From contig JANQJF010000087.1 in assembly GCA_028281765.1 (NCBI GenBank), positions 1 through 64,000 of the forward strand: a DNA stretch of 64,000 nt, read 5' to 3'. The stretch is from Planctomycetota bacterium. Its GTDB lineage: Bacteria > Planctomycetota > UBA1135 > UBA2386. A program made the position numbers and the translations under genes. Positions 1 to 10,375 of this stretch are shown piece by piece; the first letter of the stretch is position 1; each line of letters opens with the position of its first letter. Under the pieces are notes generated by a model. The model saw only the letters and a list, made by a program, of their open reading frames with translations. It ran no database searches and had not been told where the DNA came from.

Positions 1-2364
1 GACCGAGAGCCCGACGCCCGCGCGGTCGTCGGCTCCAGCGAAGAACCGACGAGCGACGTTACGTTGACCTTTGTCATCATCGGCCCGGATGGCGAACCGC
101 GGCCGAACGCGCGGGTCGGTCACCACGCGCAGGATCCGGAGGGCGAGTCCCTGCGCATGCTCGATCGCGAGAAGATCGCGTGGGACGGATCGACTCTGCT
201 CGCGGATGTGCACGGTGAGGTTCGCATCGACCGGTCTACGGGCTACAGCCTGGCGGTGTTCGCGCGTGATGGCGAGGACTGGGGGCAGCTCTACGTCGCC
301 GCGTCGAATACCGAGCTGCGCCACCGGATCGAGATCGAACGGGACCTGACGCTTCGCGCGCGGGTGCTCGATGCCGGAGGCAACCCCGCGGCCGGCGTTC
401 CCGTGAAGTTCACCGACGACATCTACGCGTCGCGAGGCATCGGGCCAGGACCGACCGTGCGCACGTCCGATCCAGACGGGATCGCGGTGTTCGAGCACGC
501 ACACGTTTCGGTGCAAAAGTCGTGGGGTGAAGATGCGGTGTTGCGGATCGAGTGCCTCATGAAAGAGAGCGTGTTCGGAAAGATCGATCTCGCGAACCCT
601 CCGGTCGAGCCCGTCGAGCTCCGGATTCCGGTGACTGGCTCGATGCGATTCACGCTCGTGGACGCCGGTGGGCAGCGCGTTCGCAATCTTCTCGAAGAAG
701 TCTACGGCACGTGCTTTCTGATGCGGGATACGGGAGAGGTGTCGAGGTGGATGCGGTTCGACGATGGGGTGCTCGAAGTCACCCGCATCGGTCTCGGACT
801 CGAGCTGCGTCTGGAGCTCGACTCCGCCGCAGTCTCGGGACGCGTCGAATGCGTCGGCCCGACGATTCCGGGACAGCGTGTCGATGTCGACGTGCCGGTC
901 GAGGTGCGGCCGACGATCAGCGGACGGCTCGTAGACCGAGAAGGTCTCCCGCAGAAGGGATACTGGTTCGCGACGCTGATGCACGGTGGGCGCGGTTGGT
1001 ACAACCACTACTTCGAGACCGCGGAGGACGGGATGTTCCACACGCCCGTGCCGGAGCTCCCATACCGGACCGTCGGCAAGCGCGTCATCTGGTTCCACCG
1101 AACGCTTCCCGATGACGAGCATCAGTCGTTTCTCGATCTCGAGGCGTTGGAGCTTCGGCCCGGTCGGAACGAACTCGGGGACGTCGTGCTCGTCGCTCCG
1201 CCGTTGCTCGTCGAAGGCTCGGTCGTGCGTTCGAACGGCGAGGGCGTTGCCGACGCGAAGCTCTCCGTGGCTCGCGGCGACCCCGGCGGTGAAATCTACT
1301 ACCTACCGAAGGCCGGCGACGATCACGGCGTAGCGGGTGCGGACGGCGCGTTCGAGATTCGCGCGTTCTACGAGGGTCCGAAGCTGTTGCTCCAGGCGGT
1401 CGACGGCGCGGTTCGGGGCCCGTTCGTCTCGTTCGAACCCGGTGCAGTGGTTCGTTACGAGCTGCCGAGCGTCGGCGCGATCGAGATCCCGGTGACGTTT
1501 GCCGAAGGGATCGGGCCGGACGACGTGTTGTACGAGCTGACCGACCGGTCGACAGGACTCTACAAGCGCCGCGCGGCGCTCTACGTCTTCGATGACGGGG
1601 TCGTGCGTTGGAAGGGGGTGCCGATCGGCGAGTACGACGTGGGCGCGCGCATGGTCGGCGCACCCGAAGTCTTGTTCTCGCGGACGGGCGTTCGAGTCGA
1701 TGCCGGCGAGACGACGCGTCTCGAGTCGGTCCAGCTCGGCTCGGACGTTCGCCCGGTGCGATTGCGGGTCGTCAGCGCGTCGGGGGAACCGGTCGACAAG
1801 GCCAGCGTCGTGGTCGCTCCGGATCGCGATCCCGGGACGCCACGCACCGCGCGGCAGACGGCGCTTGGCGACATCGAGCTGTATACGTCGGCGACTCCGA
1901 TCGATGTGCTCGTTCTCGCGCCAGGATTCCGCAGCCTGCGCACGCGAGTCGTCGACGGCGCGACCGTGCAACTCCAGCCGGGTCTGGAGATCGAGCTGCG
2001 CGTCACGTTGCCAGACGGGTTTCCCGCGGAGGGTCAGGCTCTCGTGCCCCAGCTCCGCCGATTCGATCCAAGCGATCCGGATCCGCAGCCGTGGCAATCG
2101 GGACACAGCACGTGGATGCGCGGTGCGGGAAAGATGTACTACTCGAACCGGCACGCCTGGCTCTGGCGCCAGATGCGCCGACTCTCGGGTAGCGACAGCG
2201 TCAAGATGCGCGTGCCGGCGCCGGGTGACTACGCCGTCGAATGGTTGATCGACGGTCCGGACGAGAGAGAACTCGGCGCGGCGGGGCGACGGGTGTTCTC
2301 GGTATCCGAGGCGACCGAGCGCACGGTCGTAGAGATCGAGCTGAGCGCCGAAGAGCTGCGTTGA
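1..2364 (+). CDS. Large Ig-like / carboxypeptidase-regulatory-like repeat protein (5' end outside window)
   Basis: The frame is open from base 1 without a stop, so the N-terminus lies upstream; the first ATG/GTG/TTG-type codon inside the window (TTG at 64) is probably not the real start. The visible part (about 787 residues) is built of beta-sandwich units of the carboxypeptidase-regulatory-like kind, each opening with a short Gly/Pro-Ala-Val signature: GPDGEPRPNARV near base 82, DAGGNPAAGVPVKF near 370, SNGEGVADAKLSV near 1230 and SASGEPVDKASVVV near 1770. Such units are common in large planctomycete surface or periplasmic proteins and usually serve as structural or binding modules. No catalytic motif is visible. 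The following gene starts about 75 bases downstream in the same direction, so co-transcription is possible. The specific role is unknown. Confidence 0.8.
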   Translation, partial: DREPDARAVVGSSEEPTSDVTLTFVIIGPDGEPRPNARVGHHAQDPEGESLRMLDREKIAWDGSTLLADVHGEVRIDRSTGYSLAVFARDGEDWGQLYVAASNTELRHRIEIERDLTLRARVLDAGGNPAAGVPVKFTDDIYASRGIGPGPTVRTSDPDGIAVFEHAHVSVQKSWGEDAVLRIECLMKESVFGKIDLANPPVEPVELRIPVTGSMRFTLVDAGGQRVRNLLEEVYGTCFLMRDTGEVSRWMRFDDGVLEVTRIGLGLELRLELDSAAVSGRVECVGPTIPGQRVDVDVPVEVRPTISGRLVDREGLPQKGYWFATLMHGGRGWYNHYFETAEDGMFHTPVPELPYRTVGKRVIWFHRTLPDDEHQSFLDLEALELRPGRNELGDVVLVAPPLLVEGSVVRSNGEGVADAKLSVARGDPGGEIYYLPKAGDDHGVAGADGAFEIRAFYEGPKLLLQAVDGAVRGPFVSFEPGAVVRYELPSVGAIEIPVTFAEGIGPDDVLYELTDRSTGLYKRRAALYVFDDGVVRWKGVPIGEYDVGARMVGAPEVLFSRTGVRVDAGETTRLESVQLGSDVRPVRLRVVSASGEPVDKASVVVAPDRDPGTPRTARQTALGDIELYTSATPIDVLVLAPGFRSLRTRVVDGATVQLQPGLEIELRVTLPDGFPAEGQALVPQLRRFDPSDPDPQPWQSGHSTWMRGAGKMYYSNRHAWLWRQMRRLSGSDSVKMRVPAPGDYAVEWLIDGPDERELGAAGRRVFSVSEATERTVVEIELSAEELR

Positions 2365-2438
2365 TCCGCGGGTGACTGGTCCGACTTCGCGGCGCCGTGG
2401 CGTATACCTACGGTCTCCCGAGACCCCCCTCGCTGACC

Positions 2439-5276
2439 ATGCACGACTTGTCCATCGTGCGCGGACTGGGTGCCGCGCTGTTCTTGAGTCTGATCCTCCC
2501 TGCACAGCAGGACGTCGTGACGCAGAAGCGCGCGATGACCCTGCAGGACGTGATGAAGTTTCGGCAGCTGCGGTCGCCGGTGATCTCGTCGACCGGGGAC
2601 GTCGTCGCGTTCGCGGTGCGGCCGGACCGTGGCGACAGTGAAGTGCACGTGCACGATCTGCGGAGTGAGACCACGCATCGCGTGCCCGAGGCCACGAGCC
2701 CGCGCATCGCGACGGGTGGTGGCTGGGCGATCGCGACCGTCGTCGCGCCGTTCGATCCGACCGGTGAGATCAAAGCCAAGGACAAGCGGAAGAACGGCCT
2801 CGCGATCGTCGACGTGAACGGAGGCTCGGTCGAGGTCATCGAACGCGTCGAGTCGTCCAAGCTGGCGAAGGACGGACGCCACGTCGCGTGGAAGCACTAC
2901 GCGCCCGAGAAGGGCGACAAGGACAAGGAAGCGAAGGCCGAGAAGTCGAAGCGCGTGACGGGCACGCGCCTCGTGCTCCGGCGGTTCGGCAGCGGTGACG
3001 AGGACACGGTGATCGAGAGCGTGACGCAGTACGCGTTCACGCCGGATTCGCAGAGGCTGAGCTACGTGGTCGGCACGAACGATGGCCGACAGAACGGGCT
3101 GTTCCATCGCGATTTGACGACGGGACGAACGCGCGCAGACGTGTTCGACGGCAGCGTCGTGCACCGTTTCGCATGGAACGAGCCGTCGACGCACGTCGCG
3201 TTCACCACGTCGCCCCAGGACGACGATGGCGAGTTCGGTGACGCGACCCTGCACGTCGTCGACGCGGCCGAGAACTCGAGTCGCAGCGTCGGCGCGAATG
3301 CGTTCGGCGACGCCTGGGTCTTGCATCGAGACACCGGTCTGAGCTGGTCGAAGGACGGCGGCGAGCTGCGCTTCGGCGTCCGCGAGAAGGCGATGGAGGA
3401 CCTCCTCGCCGCGCTGGAGGACGAGAAGAAGAAGAAGTCCGAGGAGGCCGACAAGCCCGAGGCCGGCGAAGGCGGCGATGCCGCGAAGGAGGAAGCTCCC
3501 GCGGTGGACGCGTTCGATCTCGACAGGATCCGCAAGGATCGAGAGGTCGACGTCTGGCACTACCGGGATCCGTTGATCAGCCCCAACCAGAAGAAGTCGT
3601 GGGGGCGGAACAGCAAGCGCTCCTACCGCTGCGTGTGGGACGTGACGGCCGAGCGTCCCGTTCGGCTCGCGGACCTCGCGATGCCGGACGTGACTTCGGT
3701 CGATGGATCGAAGCTGGCGCTCGGGTCCTCGGACGTCCCGTACCGGCGCGAGATCACGTGGGACGGTCGCTACCGCGATCGCTACCTGGTCGATGTCTCC
3801 ACCGGAGAGCGACGCAAGGTTCTGGAGCGCCACGGGGGGCCGGCGTCACTGTCGCCGACGGGGCGCTACCTCGTCTGGTACGACGACAAGCACTGGTTCG
3901 TGCGGGACGACACGGATGGTTCGACGCGCAACCTGACGGCCGAAACCGGCGTGCGCTTCGACGACGAAGACCACGACTACCCACGAGCGGTTCCGGGCTA
4001 CGGAATCGCCGGCTGGCTCGACGACGGGTCCGCGGTCTGGATCAACGACAAGTACGACGTGTGGCGCTTCGACCTCGACGGCAGGCAGGCCACGCGTGTC
4101 ACGAAGGGGTTCGGCCGCAAGACGAAGAGGCAGTTCCGCTTCGTCGATCTCGACGCGGAGGCGCCGCACATCCCCGCGTCGAGCAAGTCGCACCTGTTCA
4201 CGAGCTTTGACACGGTCGGCAAGGGGTGGGGCATGTGGGCCGCTCACCAGGGCGAGGTCAAGCTGCGTCGCCTCGTCGAGGCGCAGGACAAGTTCGAGAT
4301 CGTCGCGAAGGCGAAGGACGCGGAGCGCGTCCTCTACACCCGCGAGGACTACGACCTGTTCCCCGACCTCCACGTCGCGAATCTCGACTGGAGCGACGGC
4401 AAGCAGGTCACGCGCTTCGATTCGCAGCGCGAACCCTTCGCGTGGGGAACGTCCGAACTTGTCGAGTGGAAGAACGAAGGGGGGCGCACGATCCAGGGCG
4501 CGGTGATCAAGCCCGGTGACTACGACCCGAGCAAGCGCTACCCGGTGCTCGTCTACTACTACCGGTTCTTCTCGCAGCGCGTGCACGAGTGGAACGACGT
4601 CCTCGTCAACCACCGTCCGTGCTTCCCGTACTGGGCGAGCAACGGCTACGTCGTGTTCCTGCCGGACATCCGCTTCGACATCGGGCATCCGGGTCACGCG
4701 GCGACGAAGTGTCTCGTGCCGGGGATCGCGAAGCTCGTCGAGCTCGGCATCGCCGACGAGAAGCGGGTCGCGCTGCACGGTCACTCTTGGAGCGGCTACC
4801 AGACCGCGCACGTCATCACGGAGACGAACGTCTTCGCGTGCGCGATCGCCGGTGCGCCCGTGTCGAACATGACGAGTGCCTACGGGGGCGTGCGCTGGGC
4901 GACCGGTCTCTCGCGACAGTTCCAGTACGAGAAGACCCAGAGTCGTATCGGTGGCTCGCTCTGGGACGCGCGCGATCTCTACATCGAGAACTCGCCGGTG
5001 TTCTTCGCGGACAAGATCGAGACGCCCCTGCTGATCCAGTTCGGTGACGAGGACGGCGCGGTCCCGTGGTACCAGGGCATCGAGCTCTACATGGCGATGC
5101 GCCGCCTCGACAAGCCGTGCGTGTTCCTCCAGTACCGCGGCGAGCCACACCACTTGAAGAAGTACGCGAACAAGGTCGACTACACGGTGCGGTTCAAGGA
5201 GTACGTCGACCACTACTGCCTCGGCGCGCCGGCGCCGGAGTGGATCGAGACGGGGGAGCCGTACGCCGGGAAGTAG
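2439..5276 (+). CDS. S9-family (prolyl oligopeptidase-like) serine peptidase
   Basis: The 945-residue protein has a beta-propeller-like N-terminal two thirds and a C-terminal alpha/beta hydrolase domain. The inferred triad is Ser783 (in GHSWSGYQ), Asp872 (in GDEDGAVPW) and His904 (in GEPHHLKK), in the order and spacing of S9 peptidases. The residue two after the nucleophile is Ser rather than the usual Gly (GHSWS instead of GxSxG). I chose ATG 2439 because it begins a good signal peptide ending in LPAQ; a GTG at 2397 in the same frame would add 14 unlikely residues. A charged Lys/Glu-rich insert lies near residues 322-355. A related peptidase lies on the opposite strand at 7322-10201. The probable role is cleavage of peptides in the cell envelope; the substrate is unknown. 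Confidence 0.9.
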   Translation: MHDLSIVRGLGAALFLSLILPAQQDVVTQKRAMTLQDVMKFRQLRSPVISSTGDVVAFAVRPDRGDSEVHVHDLRSETTHRVPEATSPRIATGGGWAIATVVAPFDPTGEIKAKDKRKNGLAIVDVNGGSVEVIERVESSKLAKDGRHVAWKHYAPEKGDKDKEAKAEKSKRVTGTRLVLRRFGSGDEDTVIESVTQYAFTPDSQRLSYVVGTNDGRQNGLFHRDLTTGRTRADVFDGSVVHRFAWNEPSTHVAFTTSPQDDDGEFGDATLHVVDAAENSSRSVGANAFGDAWVLHRDTGLSWSKDGGELRFGVREKAMEDLLAALEDEKKKKSEEADKPEAGEGGDAAKEEAPAVDAFDLDRIRKDREVDVWHYRDPLISPNQKKSWGRNSKRSYRCVWDVTAERPVRLADLAMPDVTSVDGSKLALGSSDVPYRREITWDGRYRDRYLVDVSTGERRKVLERHGGPASLSPTGRYLVWYDDKHWFVRDDTDGSTRNLTAETGVRFDDEDHDYPRAVPGYGIAGWLDDGSAVWINDKYDVWRFDLDGRQATRVTKGFGRKTKRQFRFVDLDAEAPHIPASSKSHLFTSFDTVGKGWGMWAAHQGEVKLRRLVEAQDKFEIVAKAKDAERVLYTREDYDLFPDLHVANLDWSDGKQVTRFDSQREPFAWGTSELVEWKNEGGRTIQGAVIKPGDYDPSKRYPVLVYYYRFFSQRVHEWNDVLVNHRPCFPYWASNGYVVFLPDIRFDIGHPGHAATKCLVPGIAKLVELGIADEKRVALHGHSWSGYQTAHVITETNVFACAIAGAPVSNMTSAYGGVRWATGLSRQFQYEKTQSRIGGSLWDARDLYIENSPVFFADKIETPLLIQFGDEDGAVPWYQGIELYMAMRRLDKPCVFLQYRGEPHHLKKYANKVDYTVRFKEYVDHYCLGAPAPEWIETGEPYAGK

Positions 5277-5317
5277 GCAGCGCGGTGCAGCGGCTCGGAG
5301 AGTGCTATCCTCTGGGC

Positions 5318-7273
5318 ATGCCGTTCCGCACTTCGCTCTTGGCTGCGCTCGGACTGGCGGCGACCGCCTTCGCACAGACTCCGGGCGCGTGGGTTCCCGT
5401 CTCCCCGACCGGTCCTTCTCCGATCCTCGGACAGAGAATGTGCTTCGACGGTGCGCAGGGGCGCGTGCTGCTGATGCAGATGGCCGGGACGGGTGGCGTG
5501 ATGCATTCGTACGACGGCGCACAGTGGACCGTCGTGTCGACGAACATCCTCGGGTCGAACAGCCTGGAAGGGTTCGCCTACGATCCGGTCCGCGACCTCG
5601 TGCTCTATTCGAACTACGTCGGCACGTTTCGGAAGTGGGACGGCGCGACTTGGCAGCCGGCCGGGGGTATGCCCTTCACGAATCGGAGTCACGATCTCTG
5701 CTGGGACAGCGCTCGCCAGCGGGTCGTCACTCTGCAGGATGCCGGGATCTGGGAGTGGGACGGCCAGTCGTGGGCGCTGCTTCCGGGATCCGCGTTGCCC
5801 GTGGCATTGAATCAGGTCTTCCCCGGGCCGCAGCTCGCCTTCGACTCGGCACGCGGCGTGCTCGTCGTGTCGGCGCGGACGGTCACGGGCACGCGCACCT
5901 TCGAGTGGGATGGTGTGGCATGGATCGACCACGGGCTCTGGCCGGTCATCAAGCCGCTCTACGCGCCGTCGATGGGCGGCACGATCGGCATTCGACCGAA
6001 CAGCGCGGACACCCTGATCTGGAACGCTTCGACGGGCGCGTGGGAGCTCGCCGGTTTCGGCGGCTCTCCGGGTTTCCTGCAGTCCATCTCCCATCTCGCG
6101 TGGACCTACGACGAGGCGCGTGCTCGTCCGGTCGCGATGCTGAACACCACGGGGCACACGCTCTGGGAGTACGACTCGTCCGCGATTCCGCAGCGAACCA
6201 CGTGGACCGTCGACCAGTCCGGGGCTGGTGATTTCGTGCTCATGGGTGAGGCCGTGGCCGCTGCATCCGCCGGCGACCGCATCGTGGTGCGGCCCGGGAG
6301 CTACACGTTCTGGAACGGCGGGATCGACAAGGGCCTGCAGATCGACTGCGACCCGGGCGTCATCTTTCCGGATCTCGACGTCGATCCGGACCCGGCGTGG
6401 GGTGCTGACCGACAGCTCGTGTCGATCCGCGGTGCGGAGACCGGACGCGTGCAGTTCTTCTCGGGCCAACTCCGGATGAGTGGATGCAGCGTGCAGTACG
6501 CGGTTGCGGCCTTCGGCAGCGACGACTACTCGCTCCATCTGCAAGATTGCGTGATCACGGGCGCGACGTACCAGGCGACGAACGAGCCCGCGCTCTACTG
6601 CGGCGGACGCAGCTCGACGGGCACTGCGTTGATCGATGGCTGCTCGATCACGGGGCCGAATGGATTCTGGCTGAATCCGTTCGACTACGAGTACGGGGCG
6701 CAAGCGGCGGCGTTCCAAGGCAACTGCCGGGTCGTGATCCTCGACAGCTCCTTGACCGGCGGTGACAACCCGGGTGTCGGGGCGTCGGGTGAACCCGCGT
6801 TGTGGACGTCCTCGAGCATCGACCCCCACGTGTCCGGCGCCTCGCAGCTCACCGCGGGTGCCGGGGGCGGAAGCGCGGTTGTCGGCACGATCACCCATAC
6901 GCCCGACGTGGTGGCGCAGCCGCCGCTGGGCCCGAGTTCGATTCCGGCGATGAGCTGGCTCGACGCGCCGCTCACCGTCGGTCTCGGTCAGACGATGACG
7001 GTGCAGGCCAATCTCCAGCCTGGGCACACGGTGCTGCTGGCGTTCGGTGATTCCACGTCGCCCGTCGTCGTTCCGGGCATTCGCATCCCGCTCGCGCTCG
7101 ATGCGACCGGTCCCGTCGTCGGCGTCGCGACGATGAACGCGGCGAGCAGTCAGTTCGACCTGACGATCCCGAACCAGCTGGGGCTGATCGGGCTCGAGAC
7201 GTACTGGCAAGGGATCGCGGTCGGTCCGCAGAGCTTCGAGTTGACGAACTACCGATCGATTTTGATCGAGTAG
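5318..7273 (+). CDS. Secreted kelch-like / parallel beta-helix protein
   Basis: The predicted product has 651 residues. ATG 5318 is chosen because it starts a clear signal peptide ending AFAQ; the open frame extends further back only as overlap with the preceding gene. The N-terminal half carries repeated WDG and WEWDG units typical of kelch-like propellers. The middle has short beta-strand repeats around DYSLHLQDCVITGA that suggest a right-handed parallel beta-helix. The last ~120 residues form a hydrophobic beta-rich module ending in YRSILIE, like the tails of other secreted proteins in this window. No catalytic residues are evident. It starts 41 bases after the S9 peptidase stop and may share its transcript. 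Function unknown. Confidence 0.8.
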   Translation: MPFRTSLLAALGLAATAFAQTPGAWVPVSPTGPSPILGQRMCFDGAQGRVLLMQMAGTGGVMHSYDGAQWTVVSTNILGSNSLEGFAYDPVRDLVLYSNYVGTFRKWDGATWQPAGGMPFTNRSHDLCWDSARQRVVTLQDAGIWEWDGQSWALLPGSALPVALNQVFPGPQLAFDSARGVLVVSARTVTGTRTFEWDGVAWIDHGLWPVIKPLYAPSMGGTIGIRPNSADTLIWNASTGAWELAGFGGSPGFLQSISHLAWTYDEARARPVAMLNTTGHTLWEYDSSAIPQRTTWTVDQSGAGDFVLMGEAVAAASAGDRIVVRPGSYTFWNGGIDKGLQIDCDPGVIFPDLDVDPDPAWGADRQLVSIRGAETGRVQFFSGQLRMSGCSVQYAVAAFGSDDYSLHLQDCVITGATYQATNEPALYCGGRSSTGTALIDGCSITGPNGFWLNPFDYEYGAQAAAFQGNCRVVILDSSLTGGDNPGVGASGEPALWTSSSIDPHVSGASQLTAGAGGGSAVVGTITHTPDVVAQPPLGPSSIPAMSWLDAPLTVGLGQTMTVQANLQPGHTVLLAFGDSTSPVVVPGIRIPLALDATGPVVGVATMNAASSQFDLTIPNQLGLIGLETYWQGIAVGPQSFELTNYRSILIE

Positions 7274-7321
7274 TCCGTCCGCCGAGGGGCCGACGGCCGG
7301 GACCGCGTGGCCGACTCGGAT

Positions 7322-10201
7322 TCAGCGCTTGCGGGCGCTGCCTTCGACTGGCTCGCCGATCGGCTTCTTGCGCTTCGACTTCTGCTTGTCGAACGCCTTC
7401 AGCTCGCGTTTCCGATCCATCCAGCTCTGTCCCTCGAGGATCCAGCGCGGCGCCGGCTTGTCCTGCAGGTAGTGCTGGAACCAGCTGAGCACGCGGTGGT
7501 GGTAGTCGACCTGGTTGGGCTTCTTGCGCAGACCGTGGTTCTCGCCCGGGTAGTTGAGCATGACCATCGGCTTCTGCGCGAGGCGCGCCGCGTTGTAGAA
7601 CTCGATGCCCTGCTGCCAGTCGACCGCGCCATCCTTGTCGCCGAACGCGACGAGGAGCGGCGACTTCAGATCGTCGATCCCGAAGATCGGCGAGTTCGCG
7701 ACGTAGGTCTCGAGGTCGGTCCAGAACGGCTGGTCCATCCGGCCCTGGCTCTCGTGGAAGATGTGCGCGTTCGTCTGGCCGGAGTTCCAGTAGACGGACA
7801 TCGACATGCTGATCATGTTCGTCAGCGGCGCGCCCGCGACGCCGGCAGCGAACACGTCACTGTGGGTCAGCATGAACGCGGTCTGGTACGCGCCCCACGA
7901 GTGACCGACGAGGCCGATACGCTCGGGGTCGACGTCGTTGCGTTCGATCAGTTTTCGGACGGCGGGGACCAAGCATTCCTTCGCGGACAGGCCCGGGTTC
8001 TGGGCGCGATACACGATGTCCGGCTGGTAGACGAAGAAGCCGTTCGTCGTGAACACCGCCGTGTTGTAGGCACTGCGTTCGGATGGGTTGGTCCAGCGGT
8101 GCAGACCCTGCGAGCGCTTCTCGTAGATGTACGTGATCACCGGGTAGCGCTTGCCCGGGTCGTAGTCGGCCGGGAAGTACAGCGCGCCCTGCAGGTGCTC
8201 GCCGTGTTCGTTCTGGTAGTCGACGAGCTCGGAACGGCCCCAATGGAACTCCGATGCGGCTCCGTTCGTCGCGGAGACTTGATGGCGGGACACCAGTGAT
8301 GCGTCGGCGACGAACAGATCCGGAGAGTCGTCGAACGCCTCTTCGACGAACGTGAACGAAGCCGCGTCCTTCGCGCGCACGAGTCGGGAGATTCGCTTGT
8401 CCCTCCAAAGGCGGTGCGTCACTTCCCCGTTTGGCGCGATGCTCGCGTAGCCGGACTTCTTCGTGCGGTCGCCGTAGACGCCGACCCAGATCGGCTGCGC
8501 TTGGTCGATGACCATTCGCTCTTCGGGATCCGGGTCGACGACGACGTGGCGATAGCGAACGCGGTCTTCGGCGCCCTTCGTCAATCGCGTCGCCGCGGAG
8601 CCGTCCGTCGCGATGCGCCAGAGATCCCAGCGGTCGTGGACGAACATCGCCGAACCGTCCGCTGCCCAGCCCGCGATGCCGTAGGGCGGCTTTTCGTCGG
8701 ACAGGTACTTGCCCTCGTCGTTGCAGAACTCGGCGCCCGCGATGTCGCCGGTCAGGTTGCGGTGCACGCCGGGCGCGATCTCGAACACGCAGATCGCCCC
8801 GTCCTTGAGGTACGCGACGAAGCGACCGTCCGGGCTGGAACCGAGGACGTACTTCTGCCGCGCGAGGATCTTGTCCTTGGCGCCGGTCTTCGTGTCGATC
8901 AGGTAGACGTCGCGCACGGTCGGACCGAAGCGCTTTTCGGTTTCGTACGGCGTGTTGTCGAGGCCGAGCGCGAAACGCTGGCGGCGCACGAGCTGGATCG
9001 ACTCGGTCAGATCGTCACCGAGACGGACGAACTTGCCGTCGTCCAGCCAGAGCGCGCACAGGTGGTTCTTCTTCTCGTCGCGGCTCAGGCGAACCTGCTG
9101 GCGCGGGACGATCTCGATGTCGCGGGCGTGCCACACTTCGACGCCGGCCGGGTCCTCGAGCTCGGCGCGCAGGCTGCCTTCGAGCGGCTGCGCGATGCGC
9201 ATCGGTTCCGGGATCTCCTGGATCCCGAAGAACACCGCATCGCCCGCGCGTGACCAGGTCAGTCCCGCGTGCTCGACGATCGCGTGGTTGGCGGGAAATG
9301 GCGCCGACTTGCGCGGGTCGAACGAGCGAGCGGAGAGATCGCCGTCGAGGCCGCGCCACGTCAGCACGACGTGCGCGTCCGGAGCGTCGGACTTGGGCTT
9401 CTTGTCTTCGCCCTCCTTCTCCTTGTCGTCATCCGAGCCCTTGGCATCGTCGTCGGATTCGATGACGCGGAGAACTGCGAGGTCCGTGCCGTGTTCGTTC
9501 CAGGTGAGCGACCGGTAGCGCGCGTCCGTGGAGTCGAGCGTGCGCAACGTTCCACTGGCCGCGTCGAACAATCGAACACCGTTGCCGACCTTGTCCGCGG
9601 TGTCGACGGTCATCGCGAGCAGCGCCCGGTCTTCGGCCCACGCGTGCATGCCCACGTTGCCGAACGTGGTGTCGACGCCGGTCGAAAGATCGCGCACGAC
9701 GACGTCCGCACCACCCTTCTTGCGGTCCTTCGGCTTGACGCGGTGCATCGCCAGGAATCGGCTGTCGTCGCTGAAGGCGTACGACTGGACCCCTTCGACT
9801 TCATGCTTGTCTCCGCCCGCAAGTGCCACGATCGCGATCTTGCGCGGCACCGGCTTCTTCGCCTTCTCGAGCTTGGTCTTCTTCTTCTCGCTGACGCCGA
9901 TCCGGAACGCGAGCCACTTCGAGTCCTTCGAGAACTTGGCACCGGAACCGAACTCGAACTTGCGCGGTTCGCCTTCGACGCCGTCCGCGCCGACGCGCGC
10001 GACCCAGAGTTCGCCGTCACCGTAAACGCCGTCGACTTGCCAGGCGAGGAAGCGGCCGTTCGACGAGAGCGTCGAGGTGCGCAGCGACTCGAAGCGACCG
10101 TAGTCGGCGGCGGTCAGGTGCCGCTTGGGGGTGTCCCACCAGTCTTGGGCGGGGGCGAGGGTCGAGATCAGAAAGACCGAGAGAATCGGGAGGGGACGCA
10201 T
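7322..10201 (-). CDS. S9-family (prolyl oligopeptidase-like) serine peptidase, paralogue
   Basis: The 959-residue protein has the same architecture as the peptidase at 2439-5276: signal peptide (ending LAPAQ), propeller-like region, then a C-terminal alpha/beta hydrolase. The inferred triad is Ser768 (GHSWGAYQ), Asp857 (GDKDGAV) and His889 (GENHGLRKK). It keeps the canonical GxSxG, unlike its neighbour. ATG 10201 is chosen at the signal peptide; the open frame runs further upstream but without coding character. A Lys/Asp/Glu-rich insert sits around residues 250-270. It converges with the beta-helix gene, which stops at 7273. Probably an envelope peptidase; the two copies suggest duplication followed by divergence. 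Confidence 0.9.
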   Translation of the reverse strand: MRPLPILSVFLISTLAPAQDWWDTPKRHLTAADYGRFESLRTSTLSSNGRFLAWQVDGVYGDGELWVARVGADGVEGEPRKFEFGSGAKFSKDSKWLAFRIGVSEKKKTKLEKAKKPVPRKIAIVALAGGDKHEVEGVQSYAFSDDSRFLAMHRVKPKDRKKGGADVVVRDLSTGVDTTFGNVGMHAWAEDRALLAMTVDTADKVGNGVRLFDAASGTLRTLDSTDARYRSLTWNEHGTDLAVLRVIESDDDAKGSDDDKEKEGEDKKPKSDAPDAHVVLTWRGLDGDLSARSFDPRKSAPFPANHAIVEHAGLTWSRAGDAVFFGIQEIPEPMRIAQPLEGSLRAELEDPAGVEVWHARDIEIVPRQQVRLSRDEKKNHLCALWLDDGKFVRLGDDLTESIQLVRRQRFALGLDNTPYETEKRFGPTVRDVYLIDTKTGAKDKILARQKYVLGSSPDGRFVAYLKDGAICVFEIAPGVHRNLTGDIAGAEFCNDEGKYLSDEKPPYGIAGWAADGSAMFVHDRWDLWRIATDGSAATRLTKGAEDRVRYRHVVVDPDPEERMVIDQAQPIWVGVYGDRTKKSGYASIAPNGEVTHRLWRDKRISRLVRAKDAASFTFVEEAFDDSPDLFVADASLVSRHQVSATNGAASEFHWGRSELVDYQNEHGEHLQGALYFPADYDPGKRYPVITYIYEKRSQGLHRWTNPSERSAYNTAVFTTNGFFVYQPDIVYRAQNPGLSAKECLVPAVRKLIERNDVDPERIGLVGHSWGAYQTAFMLTHSDVFAAGVAGAPLTNMISMSMSVYWNSGQTNAHIFHESQGRMDQPFWTDLETYVANSPIFGIDDLKSPLLVAFGDKDGAVDWQQGIEFYNAARLAQKPMVMLNYPGENHGLRKKPNQVDYHHRVLSWFQHYLQDKPAPRWILEGQSWMDRKRELKAFDKQKSKRKKPIGEPVEGSARKR

Positions 10202-10375
10202 GGACGCAGTGTAGCGTTCCGGCGTCGAGGGAGTCGTGGAGCGCCGCTGTGCGCGACCTTTGTCCTTCGATCCTCGATTCCTCAACCATGATCCGGGTGT
10301 GGAATCCGGTTCCGACAAGCGGCCCGATGGCCCGGCGACGAGGGACCTACTGCTCGACGCGGCGCGCGGTGATGA

